DNA of 64,000 nt. Origin: Ailurus styani (lineage: Eukaryota > Chordata > Mammalia > Carnivora > Ailuridae). The position numbers and the translations under genes are program-made. Position 1 is the first letter of the stretch, and every line of letters starts with the position of its first letter. Where the stretch lies: NCBI GenBank assembly GCA_002007465.1, contig LNAC01000065.1, forward strand, positions 2,571,804 to 2,635,803. The letters run 5' to 3'. Shown here in pieces: positions 22,783-34,340 of the stretch. The notes under the pieces are model-generated. The model ran no database searches, was not told the DNA's origin, and was given only the letters and a program-made list of their open reading frames with translations.

Positions 22783-22975
22783 AACTCTGTGAAGCAGGTA
22801 CTATTATCTTTATTGTCCTCATTATGCATATGGGGAAGCATAACTGTGGCACAGAGTTGTTGAGTACTTAACACGAGGCCGCACAGTTAACAAATGGGAT
22901 TAAAACTGAGATTCAGACTCAGGAAATCTGGCTCCAGAGTCCATGGCCTGCACCACTATGCCAGGCTGTCTGCAT
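22783..22975 (-). mobile_element. MIR SINE, antisense
   Basis: Clear antisense MIR: 'gtgaagcaggtactattat', 'tggcacagagttgttgagta', 'gaggccgcacagttaaca' and 'ctggctccagagtccatgg' in the right order, ending 'gcaccactatgccaggctg'. Confidence 0.85.
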
Positions 22976-23059
22976 TCAATGTTCAGTGAAGGCTTGAGTT
23001 CATGATAATTCTACTAGTGTGGGGTTGAGATTTCTGTATTATGAATCAAAGTGTGTGCC

Positions 23060-23285
23060 AAACATTTAAACCAACATTTTCAAAAGTGCTCAGTACGTAA
23101 GTCCTGACCTTAAGAATACTGCTGATTAGAATATTACCTTCGCAGAACCCACTATTGTTTTTTGGAGCCAATGGAAGAAAAAGATTTAATCAGCATTTCT
23201 TAAAATGTGCTTTCTGCCGGAATGCCCCTCTAGGATGCTCCCTGTAAAAGTTTCTATTATCAAGTCAGTTTGGAGAACCTCACAT
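23060..23285. mobile_element. Possible hAT-type DNA transposon fragment
   Basis: 'agcatttcttaaaatgtgct' followed by 'tctgccggaatgcccctct' resembles the start of a Charlie/MER element of the 'tttctcaaagtgtg' type. Weak, and the boundaries are not clear. Confidence 0.3.
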
Positions 23286-23537
23286 GCTGTATCCATCCAT
23301 GTATTTGAGATTCACAGCTCACATAGTAAAGGTACCAAAAAGTCCTCAGAAAAGACACCTGGTTAACTTTTTTCAACCTAGAATTTACCATGTTAAATTG
23401 ACCCAGAAGTTATTTTTTCACAAAACACTTACTAACAGCCTAGAGAGCCAGTGTCGTACAATTTTGAGCTTGTTCCTTAAAATGAAAGCATTGGCTCTGA
23501 GATTTCTAGAAAGCAATCGAAAAGTGGAGAAGGGGTG

Positions 23538-23776
23538 AAGAAAATGACCACCAGGGCGCCTGGGTGGCTCAGTGGGTTAAAGCCTCTGCCTTCGGCTCAG
23601 GTGATGAGCTCAGGGTCCTGGGATGAAGGCCCGCATCGGGCTCCCTGCTCAGTGGGGAGCTTGCTTCCTCCTCTCTCTCTCTGCCTACCTCTCTGCCTAC
23701 TTGTGATCTGATCTCTCTCTGTGTCAAATAAATAAATAAAATCTTAAAAAAAAAAAAAGAAAGAAAATGACCATCA
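23538..23776 (+). mobile_element. Young Can-SINE with target-site duplication
   Basis: Full-length sense copy at about 23554-23760. It has the head 'gggcgcctgggtggctcagt', body 'gggttaaagcctctgccttc', CT-rich region, (AAAT)n and poly-A. The flanks aagaaaatgaccacca (23538-23553) and aagaaaatgaccatca (23761-23776) differ at one base. Confidence 0.97.
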
Positions 23777-25020
23777 AATAAAAGGAGGATACAGGCTGTC
23801 ATATTTTTGCTTACACTATCCAAATTCACTTTTAAGATCTACAAAAATCTGCTAAACGGGCATTTCCTGTCACTGAACACCGTCGTCTGCAAGATTTCTT
23901 TCTGATCTGAGGCAGCTCTCGATGCAAATCTGGGAAGAGGAGCGGTGAGTCTCACTTGCCTTCGCTGTGTGTGCTGTAGAGATCTCCTCAAATAGCCTGG
24001 CTTTGTTTGACATTTTAGAGTGATGTCTGAATGTTCAAAAAGGGCAGATTCTAAATCCAGATCTGGTGAGAAACGCTGTTACTTATCTGAGAAGAACAGC
24101 CATGGAGTGCGCACACAGATGTGAAAAGGAGATCTTTCTAAAACAGAAACGAGAGGAAAGACAGAAAGAGGGAACTCAATGTGGGAATTTGTTATTGTTG
24201 CTGGCTCTGCAGTCCTGGTAATCACCCCAGGCTATAATTTATCTATGTCTGGGCTGGGATTCCCAACCGCATTCTAAGAATGTGGTGAAGAACATTGTAT
24301 TCTCTCTACCATAACTCCTTCTGTCTCAACACCGGTCAGGTTTGGGTGTATCGCGTGTTTGGACAGCTGGTTCTGACCATGGGGTCTGACTCTGGCTCTG
24401 TCCTCTCCTCCCATGCCTTCCCCATGGTTGCAACCCCTCCCCCCATCTTTTGGTCCCTCTGGACCACAAGTTACCAGTCCCAAGAGCAAGATGGAGAACA
24501 ACTTGACTTTCTCACAGTCATCACCGCTCCTCCCGTTTCTCTTCCTTGCCAGCTCCCGAGCCACCGTTGCGTGGACCCTCCATGCTGCGCTTCCATTTTC
24601 CATTAGACTTCGGCCTGCTCCGGCGGGGAGGAAACTGCTCTCTGGAAATAAACTCGTGACCTGTGCAAAATGGATTCACTTTTCGACGGCACCAGAGGAC
24701 CATTTAGTAAATTACTTTCATTGCACAGAATACCACCCTGGTGTCCTGGAAGATGGAATTGGTGTCACATGGGTGAGCTATTTTCTCCCTGAGAAAGAGT
24801 AGTATTTCCGCAAAGGGCTATGGCAGGTGTGTGAGCCTGAGTCTGGTGGGGGGGATATGGAGAGAGGGGTCTGCCAGGACAGGGCGAGCATGGGGATTGT
24901 GTTTCGTCCCTAAAACTTCTAGAAGTGGGTCAGTAGGGTTTTCTGGGGACACTGGAACTAAACTATTGGCCACAGTTTGCTACAGTAACATTAACTAATG
25001 ATATAACCACAAAATGGCAA
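23777..25020. other. Unique sequence, no gene seen
   Basis: Overlapping frames of 100-130 codons lie on both strands at 24270-24800. None carries a domain, and the two strands are equally open, so I do not call an exon. The area is moderately GC-rich and unique. Confidence 0.5.
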
Positions 25021-25200
25021 CAAGTGTTTATTTAGCTCCTATAGAATTCTGGCACAGTGGTAGAGATGTCACACATCTGATGTCACTTAATTTAGCAAAA
25101 ACAGTATGAGATAGGTGTTTTGATATCAGCGTTTTATGGAATTGAGACTTTGGAGAATTTAAGCCACATACTTAAGGTCAGGCACAGAGAGCATGTTGTA
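25021..25200 (-). mobile_element. MIR SINE, antisense
   Basis: 'gtgtttatttagctcctata', 'gtatgagataggtgttttg', 'gttttatggaattgagact' and 'ccacatacttaaggtcagg' follow the antisense MIR consensus. Confidence 0.7.
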
Positions 25201-25209
25201 ATGAGAGTA

Positions 25210-25600
25210 AAAATTCATTCATTTATTCAACAAATATTTTTGTTACAGAAACAGTTATAGGTGCCAGCAATATAACAGTGAACAAAACCTTAAAAAATGA
25301 ATATAGTATATTAGATGATGAAAAGTGTAATTGAGAAAAATAAAGCAGGATAAGGAGATGGAAGGCCTTTGTGTGGATGGCAGTTCTATTTTATGTGGGA
25401 AGGAGTCAAGGAAGTCATCTCTAACAAGGGGTATTTAAGTAGAGTTGAAGGGAACGCAGAAACGAACCATGTAAATGCTTCAGAGGCGAGGAAACAGTAC
25501 GAGCAAGGGCCCTGCGGTGGGAGCATGCTTGGTGCGGGCAAGGACAGAAGGAGACCAGTGTGACTGGAACAGGAAAAGTAAGGGCAAGGGTAAGAAGTGA
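25210..25600 (-). mobile_element. L2 LINE 3' half, antisense
   Basis: 'ttcatttattcaacaaatat' is the antisense L2 tail. It is followed by 'aacagtgaacaaaacctta', 'gatgatgaaaagtgtaatt', 'gagcaagggccctgcggtgg' and 'agaccagtgtgactggaac', all in L2 antisense order. The 116- and 64-codon frames here are repeat-derived. Confidence 0.75.
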
Positions 25601-26811
25601 GGATAAATGCCCTTCTCAATGAGACCTCCGAGAGCTTCCTTGCATCTTTTGCCACATGAGGAAGCAGTGAGGACGGCGGCTCTTTACAAACCTGGAATGA
25701 TCCTTCAGTAGACATCGAACCTGTTGGTGTCCACATCTGAGATTCCTGGAACCGTGACAGATAAATGTCTGTAAGCCACCCAGTCTATGTATTTTTGTTA
25801 GAGAAGCTCACATGGGCTAAGGCACACTATAAAGTCTAGCAATGGTCTTTCCTTTTGCCATGCGTGATGTCAAGCCCCTGGTAACCTTTAATCTCTCAGA
25901 GTCAGGTGGCCCAGCCTCTATGCCCTGGAAAGAGAAATAATCACCCCTTAGCTTTCCGTGAATGGATCACAGAGGGATGTTCGGATTCTTCACTCTTCCA
26001 GCTAGGGTTAGAGGGGAACAATACCTCTTTCACCTTCACCATCCCCTATACTTTTAAAAAAGTTGCATAGGCAAGTGAGCTGTCCAGCAGAACAACCCTG
26101 AGGAGGCCCTGCCACCCCCTAAACCCACATACTACCTTTGAGCCACGGAACGGTTAACTGGCTTTAGGTGTTCCCACATTCCTTCCTGAGAGACTTCCTG
26201 GACCAGCCTCATGTGCGTCATGAATATTTTTTCCCTTAATCCTTAATCCCTAACAGGTAAACCCTCATGATGTGTTCCCTTATCCCTGCACTACTCTGTA
26301 CATCTGAAACTGGACCCTTCTTCCAATTCTCTTCATCTGTGGTAACCCTTCCCCTGTGCCCTTTGGCACTCCTGGGCTGTCATTCTGTTGTCGGCACACA
26401 CACATTCTCATCCCCTGCCCTGGATGCTCCCTTTACCTTCTCACTCTGGCTGGAACGTGGCTCTCCCTGAGGACACTGCTTCCTGTGCAGGGAGAGACTT
26501 TTCATTTCATACCCCATGGACCTTAAAGCCTGGAAAAAGGGCCAATCTCTTCCTTCCTTGCCTTTGCTACTTCTAATTAACCATTGCTCTTGCTTTCAAC
26601 TTCAAAGCCTTTAGCCCCTTTGAAGCACATCATCTGATGTTACCACCTGCTACCCCGCCTTGTTGTCGTTCACTGACCCCAGTCCTTGGTGCCTCCAGCA
26701 CCTGTTTTGCTCTCTTCATCTCTACTGCCAATGATAATGACAATGACAGCACTCCGAGTTTTCTCTCTTCTCCTGGAACTCTTCTACACCCTCCGAAAGA
26801 TTTATTTTATT
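25601..26811. other. Unique sequence with weak L2 traces
   Basis: No gene seen. The C/T-rich part at about 26160-26530 (ctctggctggaacgtggct) may be a diverged sense L2. The 62-67 codon frames there have no domain. Confidence 0.4.
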
Positions 26812-26985
26812 TAATTTCTATAATGCTATGAGAAAGGTACGATTCTCACCCCCATTTTATAGAGGAGTAAACGAAGGTGCACAGAGTAATCTACTTTGCC
26901 TAGCATCATGCACAGCTGATGATGGAGTCAGGGCTGGAAATGCAGTCTGGTTCCAGAGTGGATGGACTTAAACACTATATGAAGC
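26812..26985 (-). mobile_element. MIR SINE, antisense
   Basis: 'cacccccattttatagagga', 'gtaaacgaaggtgcacaga' and 'gatggagtcagggctggaa' match the antisense MIR core. Confidence 0.75.
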
Positions 26986-27355
26986 TGTTTCCTTGTCAAT
27001 CTTCTTGGCAACTGTCCATCAATGCAGATGACAGTTTGACACCTTGGCCACTCTGTTCCTTGATCCCCCTGCTCGACCACAGCTACCCGCTCCTGTGGTC
27101 ACACTCATGGCCTTGTCATCAGTTGTAACAGCAGTACCTGATCGATTTCGAGCTTTCCACCCTTTGGCATCACCTCCTGTCTGTCTCCCTAACCCTCCGC
27201 AGTAGTCCTCCCTCTTCAGAAATTCCTCATCCTCAGGAAAGCCTCAACTCCAACAAATGCTGTTGGCCCTGTGTTATTTCACTAGTATTAACACGCCCCC
27301 CCCCAAAATTCATTTCCTTTCAGTGGATGATGGCACCAAGTTGAGGGAGCGCTCT
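26986..27355. other. Unique sequence, no gene seen
   Basis: C/T-rich and possibly a very old LINE trace, but nothing I can support. A short C-run is at 27294-27303. Confidence 0.4.
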
Positions 27356-27880
27356 TGGTTTACCCAATGCTGTGTAACATTAAACCACCACAGAGCGCAG
27401 TGGTTCAAAACAGCAAACATTTTATTTGCTCACAATTCTGTGGGCCAGAAGTTTGAGCAAGGCTTGGCTGGATGGGTCTTCTGTCTCACGTGGCAGTCAG
27501 GTGGTGGCTGGGATTGGAGTGTCCAACGCAGCTTCATCACAGATCTGGAACCTTGGTGGCGATGGTTGGGATCTCTCTCTTGCTATCACTCTGTTGCTCT
27601 CAGTTCAAGTAGGGTTGCCTCCAGGGTCTATCTTGGGCTTTTTTACATGGCAGCTCAATGTCCAGAGTGAGTATTGTGCTTGGCGAAGCTAGAAGCTGCA
27701 GAAGGTACATGGCACCACTTCTGGGGCATTCTGTTAGTCCAAGCAATCTACATGGTGAGCCCAGATCCGCAGGGAGGGTAAAAGACTCCACTCCCCTCAG
27801 GGGAGTGGCAAGATCACACCACAAAAGAGCATGTGCATGGGGGATATTGTTGCAGCCATCTTTGGAAACACAATTTAATT
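27356..27880 (-). mobile_element. MLT1-type LTR, antisense
   Basis: The plus strand begins 'caatgctgtgtaacattaaa', then 'cagtggttcaaaacagcaaa' and 'cacaattctgtgggccagaa'. This is the antisense form of MLT1-family (MaLR) LTRs, the fossils of an ancient retrovirus-like element. The 137-codon plus frame at 27257-27670 is derived from it. No internal coding region is attached. Confidence 0.65.
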
Positions 27881-28059
27881 GTGACATGGCGCTACAATTT
27901 TGGTTTTGCAGGTCTTTATACCTCCTTATCCCTCCCCCATCTTCCTTGCTTGACAGTATTCCTGACCTGGTCAAACCCAACTATCAATCCACACCATGCT
28001 GGCTTTTGAGTAGCTGAATGTTTCTGGGGAGAAATCATGCAACTTTCTGATTTTCTAAT

Positions 28060-28460
28060 AGAAACTTCCCAAATTTCGTTCCTTCAAGTCCGCATGCCAC
28101 GCTCCTTCCAGTCTCCGGCCTTTGAATGTGGCAGCCCCCCAAACATTTGCATGGCTGCTTTCATCATTCATATTTCAGTTCAAATCATTCCTCCCAGAGG
28201 CCTTCTCGGAATACCCTAGTTAAGAAGATTTCATCTGCCTCCTTGTAGACACTGTGTGTCACGTTACTCCATTTTCTTCATTGCAATCACCCTCTAAAAT
28301 GTGCTTGTTCATCAAATTGCTTCTGTGTTTACTGTTAATTTCCTGGCCAGAATGTTACCTTGTTGAGGGCAAGACTTTACCTTGTGATTAGGAGTCTAGA
28401 CAAGGCCTCACACAGAGTATGTACTCTGTAGCTATTTATGGACTCCCTGAATCAGTGCTT
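28060..28460 (+). mobile_element. L2 LINE 3' end, sense
   Basis: 'atttcagttcaaatcattcc', 'tcccagaggccttctcgg', 'taatttcctggccagaatg' and 'cctcacacagagtatgtact' follow sense L2 order up to the 3' end. Confidence 0.75.
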
Positions 28461-29222
28461 TTTGATTTACAGAATAATGTAATTCAAACACACAAGAAAA
28501 TTTTCAAATAACACCTCAAGTCATAAAATACACAGTAAAGTTATCCTCCTGCCTTCCCCACGTCCTACTCCCAAGCAGTAAGTTGGTTTGGGAAATTGTA
28601 GAATTTAGCACATGAACATTTTTCCGCCCTCTTCTATTATTAAAAATCATATTATTGTTGAAAATGTCTTCTTTTGGTTACCTTTATAATTGTTTCTTGA
28701 GTTCCCTTTACCTAAGAAGAGAAAATGCACCACAAACACTTCCTTCCTCTATTCTCTGGCCCTTCCCCCCTCAACTTGGGTCATTAGTTTTCCATGATCA
28801 AGGTTTATTACATTTATATTCTGATCTGTAACTATAATTAAGTTTTCTGTGCTTTGACGATAGGTTAGTTTCTTAAAATCGAAAACCATTAAATGGCAAT
28901 TGGAAATTATAATTATGTAAATATTATTCAGTGGAGAACCAAGTAGTTTGATTAGACTTGTAGAGAAAGAAAAATAATCCTAAATTACCAAACTCATGGC
29001 ACTCACAGGAGAAAAGATCCAATCTTCAAGGTCAAATGAGTTCTCTGTTTGCCACTTTATAGTACTTTGCTTGCTAAAATCATGCTGCAGTTTAATTTGC
29101 TTTGATTTGACATTTGACATTTCTTGACAGCTGTCTTTATCTTTTCCAAAATCTCTAATGGCCTCTCTTTTTTCTTGTTGATATGAATATTTTAATAATA
29201 AAGTAAATCTTTTTGTAGAAGT
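28461..29222. other. Unique AT-rich sequence, no gene seen
   Basis: The segment 28850-29200 is rich in ATTA, TAAT and CAATTG words and lacks repeats. It could be conserved noncoding DNA, but this cannot be tested from one genome. Confidence 0.4.
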
Positions 29223-29420
29223 TACTGAGGGCCAGGCACTAAATATTTTGTATGCATTATTTCATTCAACACCCATAATGTCCCTATGAGGTAGAAATTA
29301 CGTTTATACCCATTTTTAAACAAGAAAATTGAGCTGAAGAGCAGGTTAGTAACGTTCAAGGTCACGTACTTAGTTTGTAATTTTTGTAATTTGAACCAAA
29401 GCACTCTGATTTGGGAGATG
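29223..29420 (-). mobile_element. MIR SINE, antisense
   Basis: 'gggccaggcactaaatattt', 'gcattatttcattcaacac', 'tgtccctatgaggtagaaat' and 'gttcaaggtcacgtactta' follow antisense MIR order. Confidence 0.8.
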
Positions 29421-29849
29421 GAGATTTTAATCATGTGATATATTTATCCAATTAGCAAGTATATCAAGCTTCTTAATTACACTGCTGTTGAAATAAATCT
29501 ATTTTTAAATTGATGGCCTTAAAGAGGAGGAAAGGTGGTGGAGGGGATTCTCGACTTCCTGTTTCAATGTTAATTTCAGGTTTAGTGCTGCTGCTTAGCT
29601 GTCATCTTGACATTTTATTTTATTCGACTCCTGGTTTGGGCCACATGTCTTGTTTCTTTTGTTTCATTTAGGTTTTTGCTGGCATACAAAGACAAGTGAA
29701 ATTTTTCAGGAAGGGTAACTGGAAAGTAAAATTTCTGAATCCTGGCATGTTTAAAAATCCTGCATTATATTGCCCTCACACTTGGTTGATGGTTTGCCTA
29801 GCTATAGAATTCAGGTTGAAAATAACCTATCAGAACTTTGCTGGAATTG
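29421..29849. other. Unique sequence, no gene seen
   Basis: AT-rich, with no recognised repeat. Confidence 0.45.
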
Positions 29850-30480
29850 CTCCACTCTCTTCCAGTATCCAGAACAGCTGATGAGAGGTCGGATGCCAGT
29901 TCCTCTGCAGATATTTCGAACCACTCCCCGCCGCCCCCCACAGAAGTTTTATGTTCTTCTCTTATCTTTGATGTTTCAAAATTTCATGAGATTATGTCTA
30001 GGCGTGCACCTTTTTGTTCAGTAATGGGTGCATCCACGACTCGTGTTTGCTTCTGCTCTAGGAAACTTTCTTCTGCGATTTCTTTGTCTCCCTTCCAGCT
30101 CTTGTTTTTTTTCTCTCCTTCTGGAACTCCTGTGGGATTGGTGTCCGAATTCCTAGACGGAAGTTAGACCTACCATTCTGCTTAAGTTTTTTCCCTTTCC
30201 TTTTTATTCCTTCTTCTAAATCTCAGCCTTTCTGTGACATTGCCTTCTGGCCCTCCTATTGATATTTCTTTTGACAATTATGTATTTAATTTCCAAAGCA
30301 TTGCAGTTGTTCTCTGCACCATGCTCGAGTATCTTATTCCATTTTGATGGATACCGTCTCTTTTCAAACCTGTGCTTGTACATTAGTGATCAGTTGCTCT
30401 GTTTACCTTAGAGAGTCTTTCATGCATTTGGTTTCCTTAAATGTTTGTTGAGTCTTAGAGGCTTCTTTTATTTGTCATAA
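29850..30480 (-). mobile_element. Old L1 fragment, antisense
   Basis: 'tcatgagattatgtctagg', 'tgcttctgctctaggaaac', 'ctctccttctggaactcct' and 'gtatttaatttccaaagca' match an old L1 read antisense. The 109-codon frame 29838-30167 is inside it and is not a gene. Confidence 0.5.
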
Positions 30481-30851
30481 AAAGATTAGATTTTTTTCAC
30501 ATGGGCCACTAAGGTAAATTTCCTTTGCTGCTGAGTAGATCTGTTTCTACAACAGATCTCACCATCTTTCCCTTCCAAAAAGATGTCTCCGAGCTATTCT
30601 TACTCTGGGGGTAGTTCACACTGCTTGCTCCCCATATATAACCTTGTGTATTTTTATCCAACTGAAGAATAAAGTGAGTATCATGGGAAGGCTTCGGGGA
30701 AAAACACATTATAAAAAGTCCAAGTGTGGCTTGAGGGATAGTTGTAAAGAAGGGGAGGCTGTCTTACAGGTGGTGGTTCTGCCACAGGTTCATATTTAAA
30801 GCTGCTGATTGTGTACATTGGAAGCCTAAAGGATTTTGTTTTTGTTTTAAG
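30481..30851. other. Unique sequence, no gene seen
   Basis: Nothing recognised. The minus frames at 30509-30709 and 30681-30986 run into the L1 and are not supported. Confidence 0.45.
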
Positions 30852-31430
30852 TGAAGACTTTATTATTTTTTTCAGAGTAAGGTTGATGGTGAAGTTGAGG
30901 GGAAGGTACAGAGATTTCCCATATAACCCCTTCTTCCACACATGCACAGCCCCCCCCCTCTCAATATTCTCCAGCAGCTGGTACATTTGTTACAACAGAC
31001 GGGTCTGCACTGACACACCATAATTACCCAGAATCTATAGTCTACATTAAGTCTTGGCATACAAAGGTATGATGACATGTATCCATTACTGTAGACAGAG
31101 TATTTTCACTGCTCAGAGAGTCCTCCTCTGTGCTCCTTTTATTGATCCTTCCCTCCCGGTGTCAGCCCCTGGCCACCCCTGATCTTTTTACCATCTCCAC
31201 AGTGTTGCCTTTTCCAGAATGTCTTATTTTTGGAATCATACAGTATGGAGCCTTTTCAGATTTGCTCCTTTCACTTAGTCATATGCATTTAAGATTTCTC
31301 CAAGTCTTGACAGCTCACTTCTTTTTATCGCTGAATACTATTCCGTTGTCTGCATGTACCACAGTTTACTAATCCATTCGTCTACTGAGGGACATCTTCT
31401 TTGCTTCCAGTCTAGAGTGCTTTTAATGGT
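30852..31430 (-). mobile_element. L1M 3' region, antisense
   Basis: A clear antisense L1 order: 'ggaaggtacagagatttccc', 'tacatttgttacaacaga', 'atgatgacatgtatccatt', 'ttttggaatcatacagtatg' and 'ctactgagggacatcttctt'. The open frames here are repeat-derived. Confidence 0.8.
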
Positions 31431-31639
31431 GGTGGGTTTTTTCTCCTTCTCTTAAAACCCCTTTGTTGGAACTGTCTTCTCGAGTCCCTGGTCATCTTAC
31501 AAACTCATGGCCCAGCCATAACCATTAGCTGCACAGCACACCTCCAGGACCTGGAATATGGAGCGACAGTTTAAACTTCGATCATCTAGAGAAGGGGCTG
31601 GGCACGCTACTGTTGGACCAGCTCTGGCCTCTTCCTACC
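31431..31639. other. Short unique interval
   Basis: No feature recognised. Confidence 0.4.
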
Positions 31640-32500
31640 TTCTCACTTGTGCCTATCTTATTAATAATATATATCTTTTCTCTTGCGAGTATAAGATCAT
31701 TGTGAAAGTCCAAAAAATTCAGAAGAGTCAGAATATTAAATATCACACAATATTTTACCACTCAGAAAAAAGATTGAAAGGTAGCGTACAATATACATAG
31801 TTTTTATTTGACTTTAAAGAAATTTTTAGCTTGTGTTTTTAAATATTCTTCAAAACGTGATCCTTGACGGTTGTATGATATTTAGCTCGTGGGTACACTA
31901 CAGTTTCATTTTTCTCTACTTTTGATGTTTGGGATATTTCTAAAGTTTTTCTATTATGAATAGTACTAGGAGAAATACACTCATTTGTAAAGTTTTCCTT
32001 TGTTTTGTTTTTGCACATCTCTTAGTTCTTTGGATTAATTCTTAGAATGGCAGTTAACAGGGTCAAGTGTTTCAGCACAGTCTAAAAAGCCTTTGATCCA
32101 TGCTGCCCAATTGTCCCTCTGTTGATGCGGTCTCAATAGATGTACTTTTTGTGAATGTGTAAAAATTCCCTTTTGACGGAACTAACATATCATCTTAAAA
32201 AAGAGAGAGAGAAAGGTTGGGAAGAAAGGATTTCCTATCAGCATGATAGGAGAAAATATTTTTCAGTGTTTTTTCTCTTGCCTTTAAAAAAAATTCTTAG
32301 CAACGTTAAATATCTATCGATCCCGTTTGCATTTCTTCTTTTGTCATTTTTCCTTTCAGATCTTTTGCCCATTCTTCTGTTAGTGTGCCTCTCTTTTATT
32401 AATGTATTTGTGAGACTTTCAGAGATTAAGAATATTTCTCTTCCTTATACTTATACGGATCTCTCTATATAATCTAGATATTTTTTATTGAAATCTTGCG
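31640..32500 (-). mobile_element. Old L1 (L1ME-like) 3' region, antisense
   Basis: 'attatgaatagtactagg', 'tggattaattcttagaatgg', 'tgctgcccaattgtccctct', 'gatcttttgcccattcttc' and 'attgaaatcttgcg' follow the antisense L1ME order. Many small indels, and no intact frame. Confidence 0.6.
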
Positions 32501-34149
32501 GTCGTTGCATTTCCAAAGCGGGGGTGAGATGTGAGCCCCCCAAGGGGAACAGGTGGGCTTCCTGTCAGAGGCATGGAGCCTTGAACGCTGTTACCGTTTG
32601 CAAAACTCCAGGGAAGCGAAACAAAGGAAACCGAGCAGCTTCGAAGGTCCCTGCCAAACTCTGAAGAGCAATAGGATTAGGAAGAAAATGAGGCTTCTAA
32701 GAGCATGACCAAACATTCAATACCCCACTGGAACCCACAAAGCAAAAAAACCAATCATCTTCATCTCACGATTAGAAAGAAAAGAGAAGGACAGTGTCTT
32801 TGCTGGTCTCCTTAATTAGATGATAAACCTCAGATGGAAATTTTTTTGAGACGAAGTGGCCAAAGGTTTATGGTTAGGACAGAATAACTCAGAATAGAAC
32901 TTCAGGTTCTCAAAACCTTTCATCCCTAGACAAATGGGGCTTAATTTCTACACCATAAATGGCTTTAACGGCACAACTTTCCTACTGCTTTTGAAACAAT
33001 TCGATTTCAAGAACAATGGAAGCTAGAACCCACTTTGGGGGGTGGCCGTTAATAGCTCTCATTTGAACAGATAGTTTTGCAAGTTCTTTTTTTTTCATTT
33101 TCACAAAAAAATGAACCGGTGATGCATAAGCAAGCACGAAAAAGAGCTTAATATATTGGCAGATAAAAACACAGCACACAGTGAAGGAATGTATTATGGA
33201 CATAAGCCATAAAAATGTTTTCAATTTCTTTTGGTGTTAAGATACAGCATAAGAAACTAGTCAGTTTCTGGAGAGTCACTTGAGGCAATTTGCATATAGA
33301 ATGTTTATTGCAGGATTGGCAGATGCGACTCCGAGTACATGGAACCAAATCCTGTGGGTGTTGTCTCCCATCTCTGTCTGGGCTACCGGCATCTGGAAAC
33401 TGTGACCGTGCTGCATTAAGAAAAATGATTCCGGAGAATGAGAGACAATATTAAGTCTTCCCCACAAAGTTCCTATGATTTTAGATTAACAGGCTGATTG
33501 ATGGAGTAGTAGGAGTGGTTTCTGTGAGATGAGCCACTTAAGTAACTCTTTCAATCTCAAGAGAAATCAATGGTTTCCTCCCAGTCTCTGAAACCATTCT
33601 TTCTTTTTCTAAGGATGGTATAACATAAATTCACCTTGTTTGTACGCACTGACACCCTTTTGCATTTCATTGTGGAAGAAAGCTAGCTTCTGCAGAGCCT
33701 CCTGTATAGCCAGATTCTGGGAAGCATTTAATTACACACCAAGGGAGGGGCACTTCATGTGGATACAAAAACGATGGAAATGCTATGAAAAGTGACACCA
33801 TTGAAAGAGAGGATCATCCACCAGATTATAAAATCCAACAGACAATTTTCTTTGACTTCATTCCAGATGTAAGAAGGAGGTCTTATAAACCAATCATGCT
33901 GTCAACAGAACCACTGTTCCCTCGGGGGCCCTGGTGAAGGGAAGGAGGAGCAGACCGAGTGCCACAGGATACAGCTCGTCATGGATTTCCCAGTCCAGAG
34001 GCACTGGTGAAAGTGGACAGGCTCCACTTTCTTTTCTGGTCACCGTCAGGGGTCACGTCCCAGTGCACGCCATGAACTCCGCTGGCCTGCCTCCTTCTCA
34101 GCCACCCACCACTGGCTCTCGCGTTTCCTCAAGAGCAAATGTCATCCAC
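32501..34149. other. Unique sequence, no gene seen
   Basis: About 1.6 kb without repeats that I recognise. This is one of the longest clean unique stretches in the window. Open frames are under 85 codons except one of 137 codons starting at 33934, which has no domain. Confidence 0.5.
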
Positions 34150-34340
34150 TCAACCTGGCCTTCCAAGCCCTGCCCAGCTAAGTTACATCTCACAGTTCCA
34201 TACGCTCATGGCATCCTGTGGGTTTCCTTCACGCCTCTCGCCACCATCTTTAAATGTCCATTTACTTGTGTGCTTTCTGGTGTCCCCCACCAGGCTGCGG
34301 TCAGGGCTCTCTGCTGCTCCCTAGCACCTGTAACGGGGGC
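34150..34340 (+). mobile_element. Possible L2 fragment, sense
   Basis: The C/T-rich wording ('gtcagggctctctgctgctc', then 'cctagcacctgtaac') resembles the L2 3' part. Weak. Confidence 0.3.

Noticed and set aside
27257..27670. 137-codon open frame
   Set aside because: Largely inside an antisense MLT1-type LTR.
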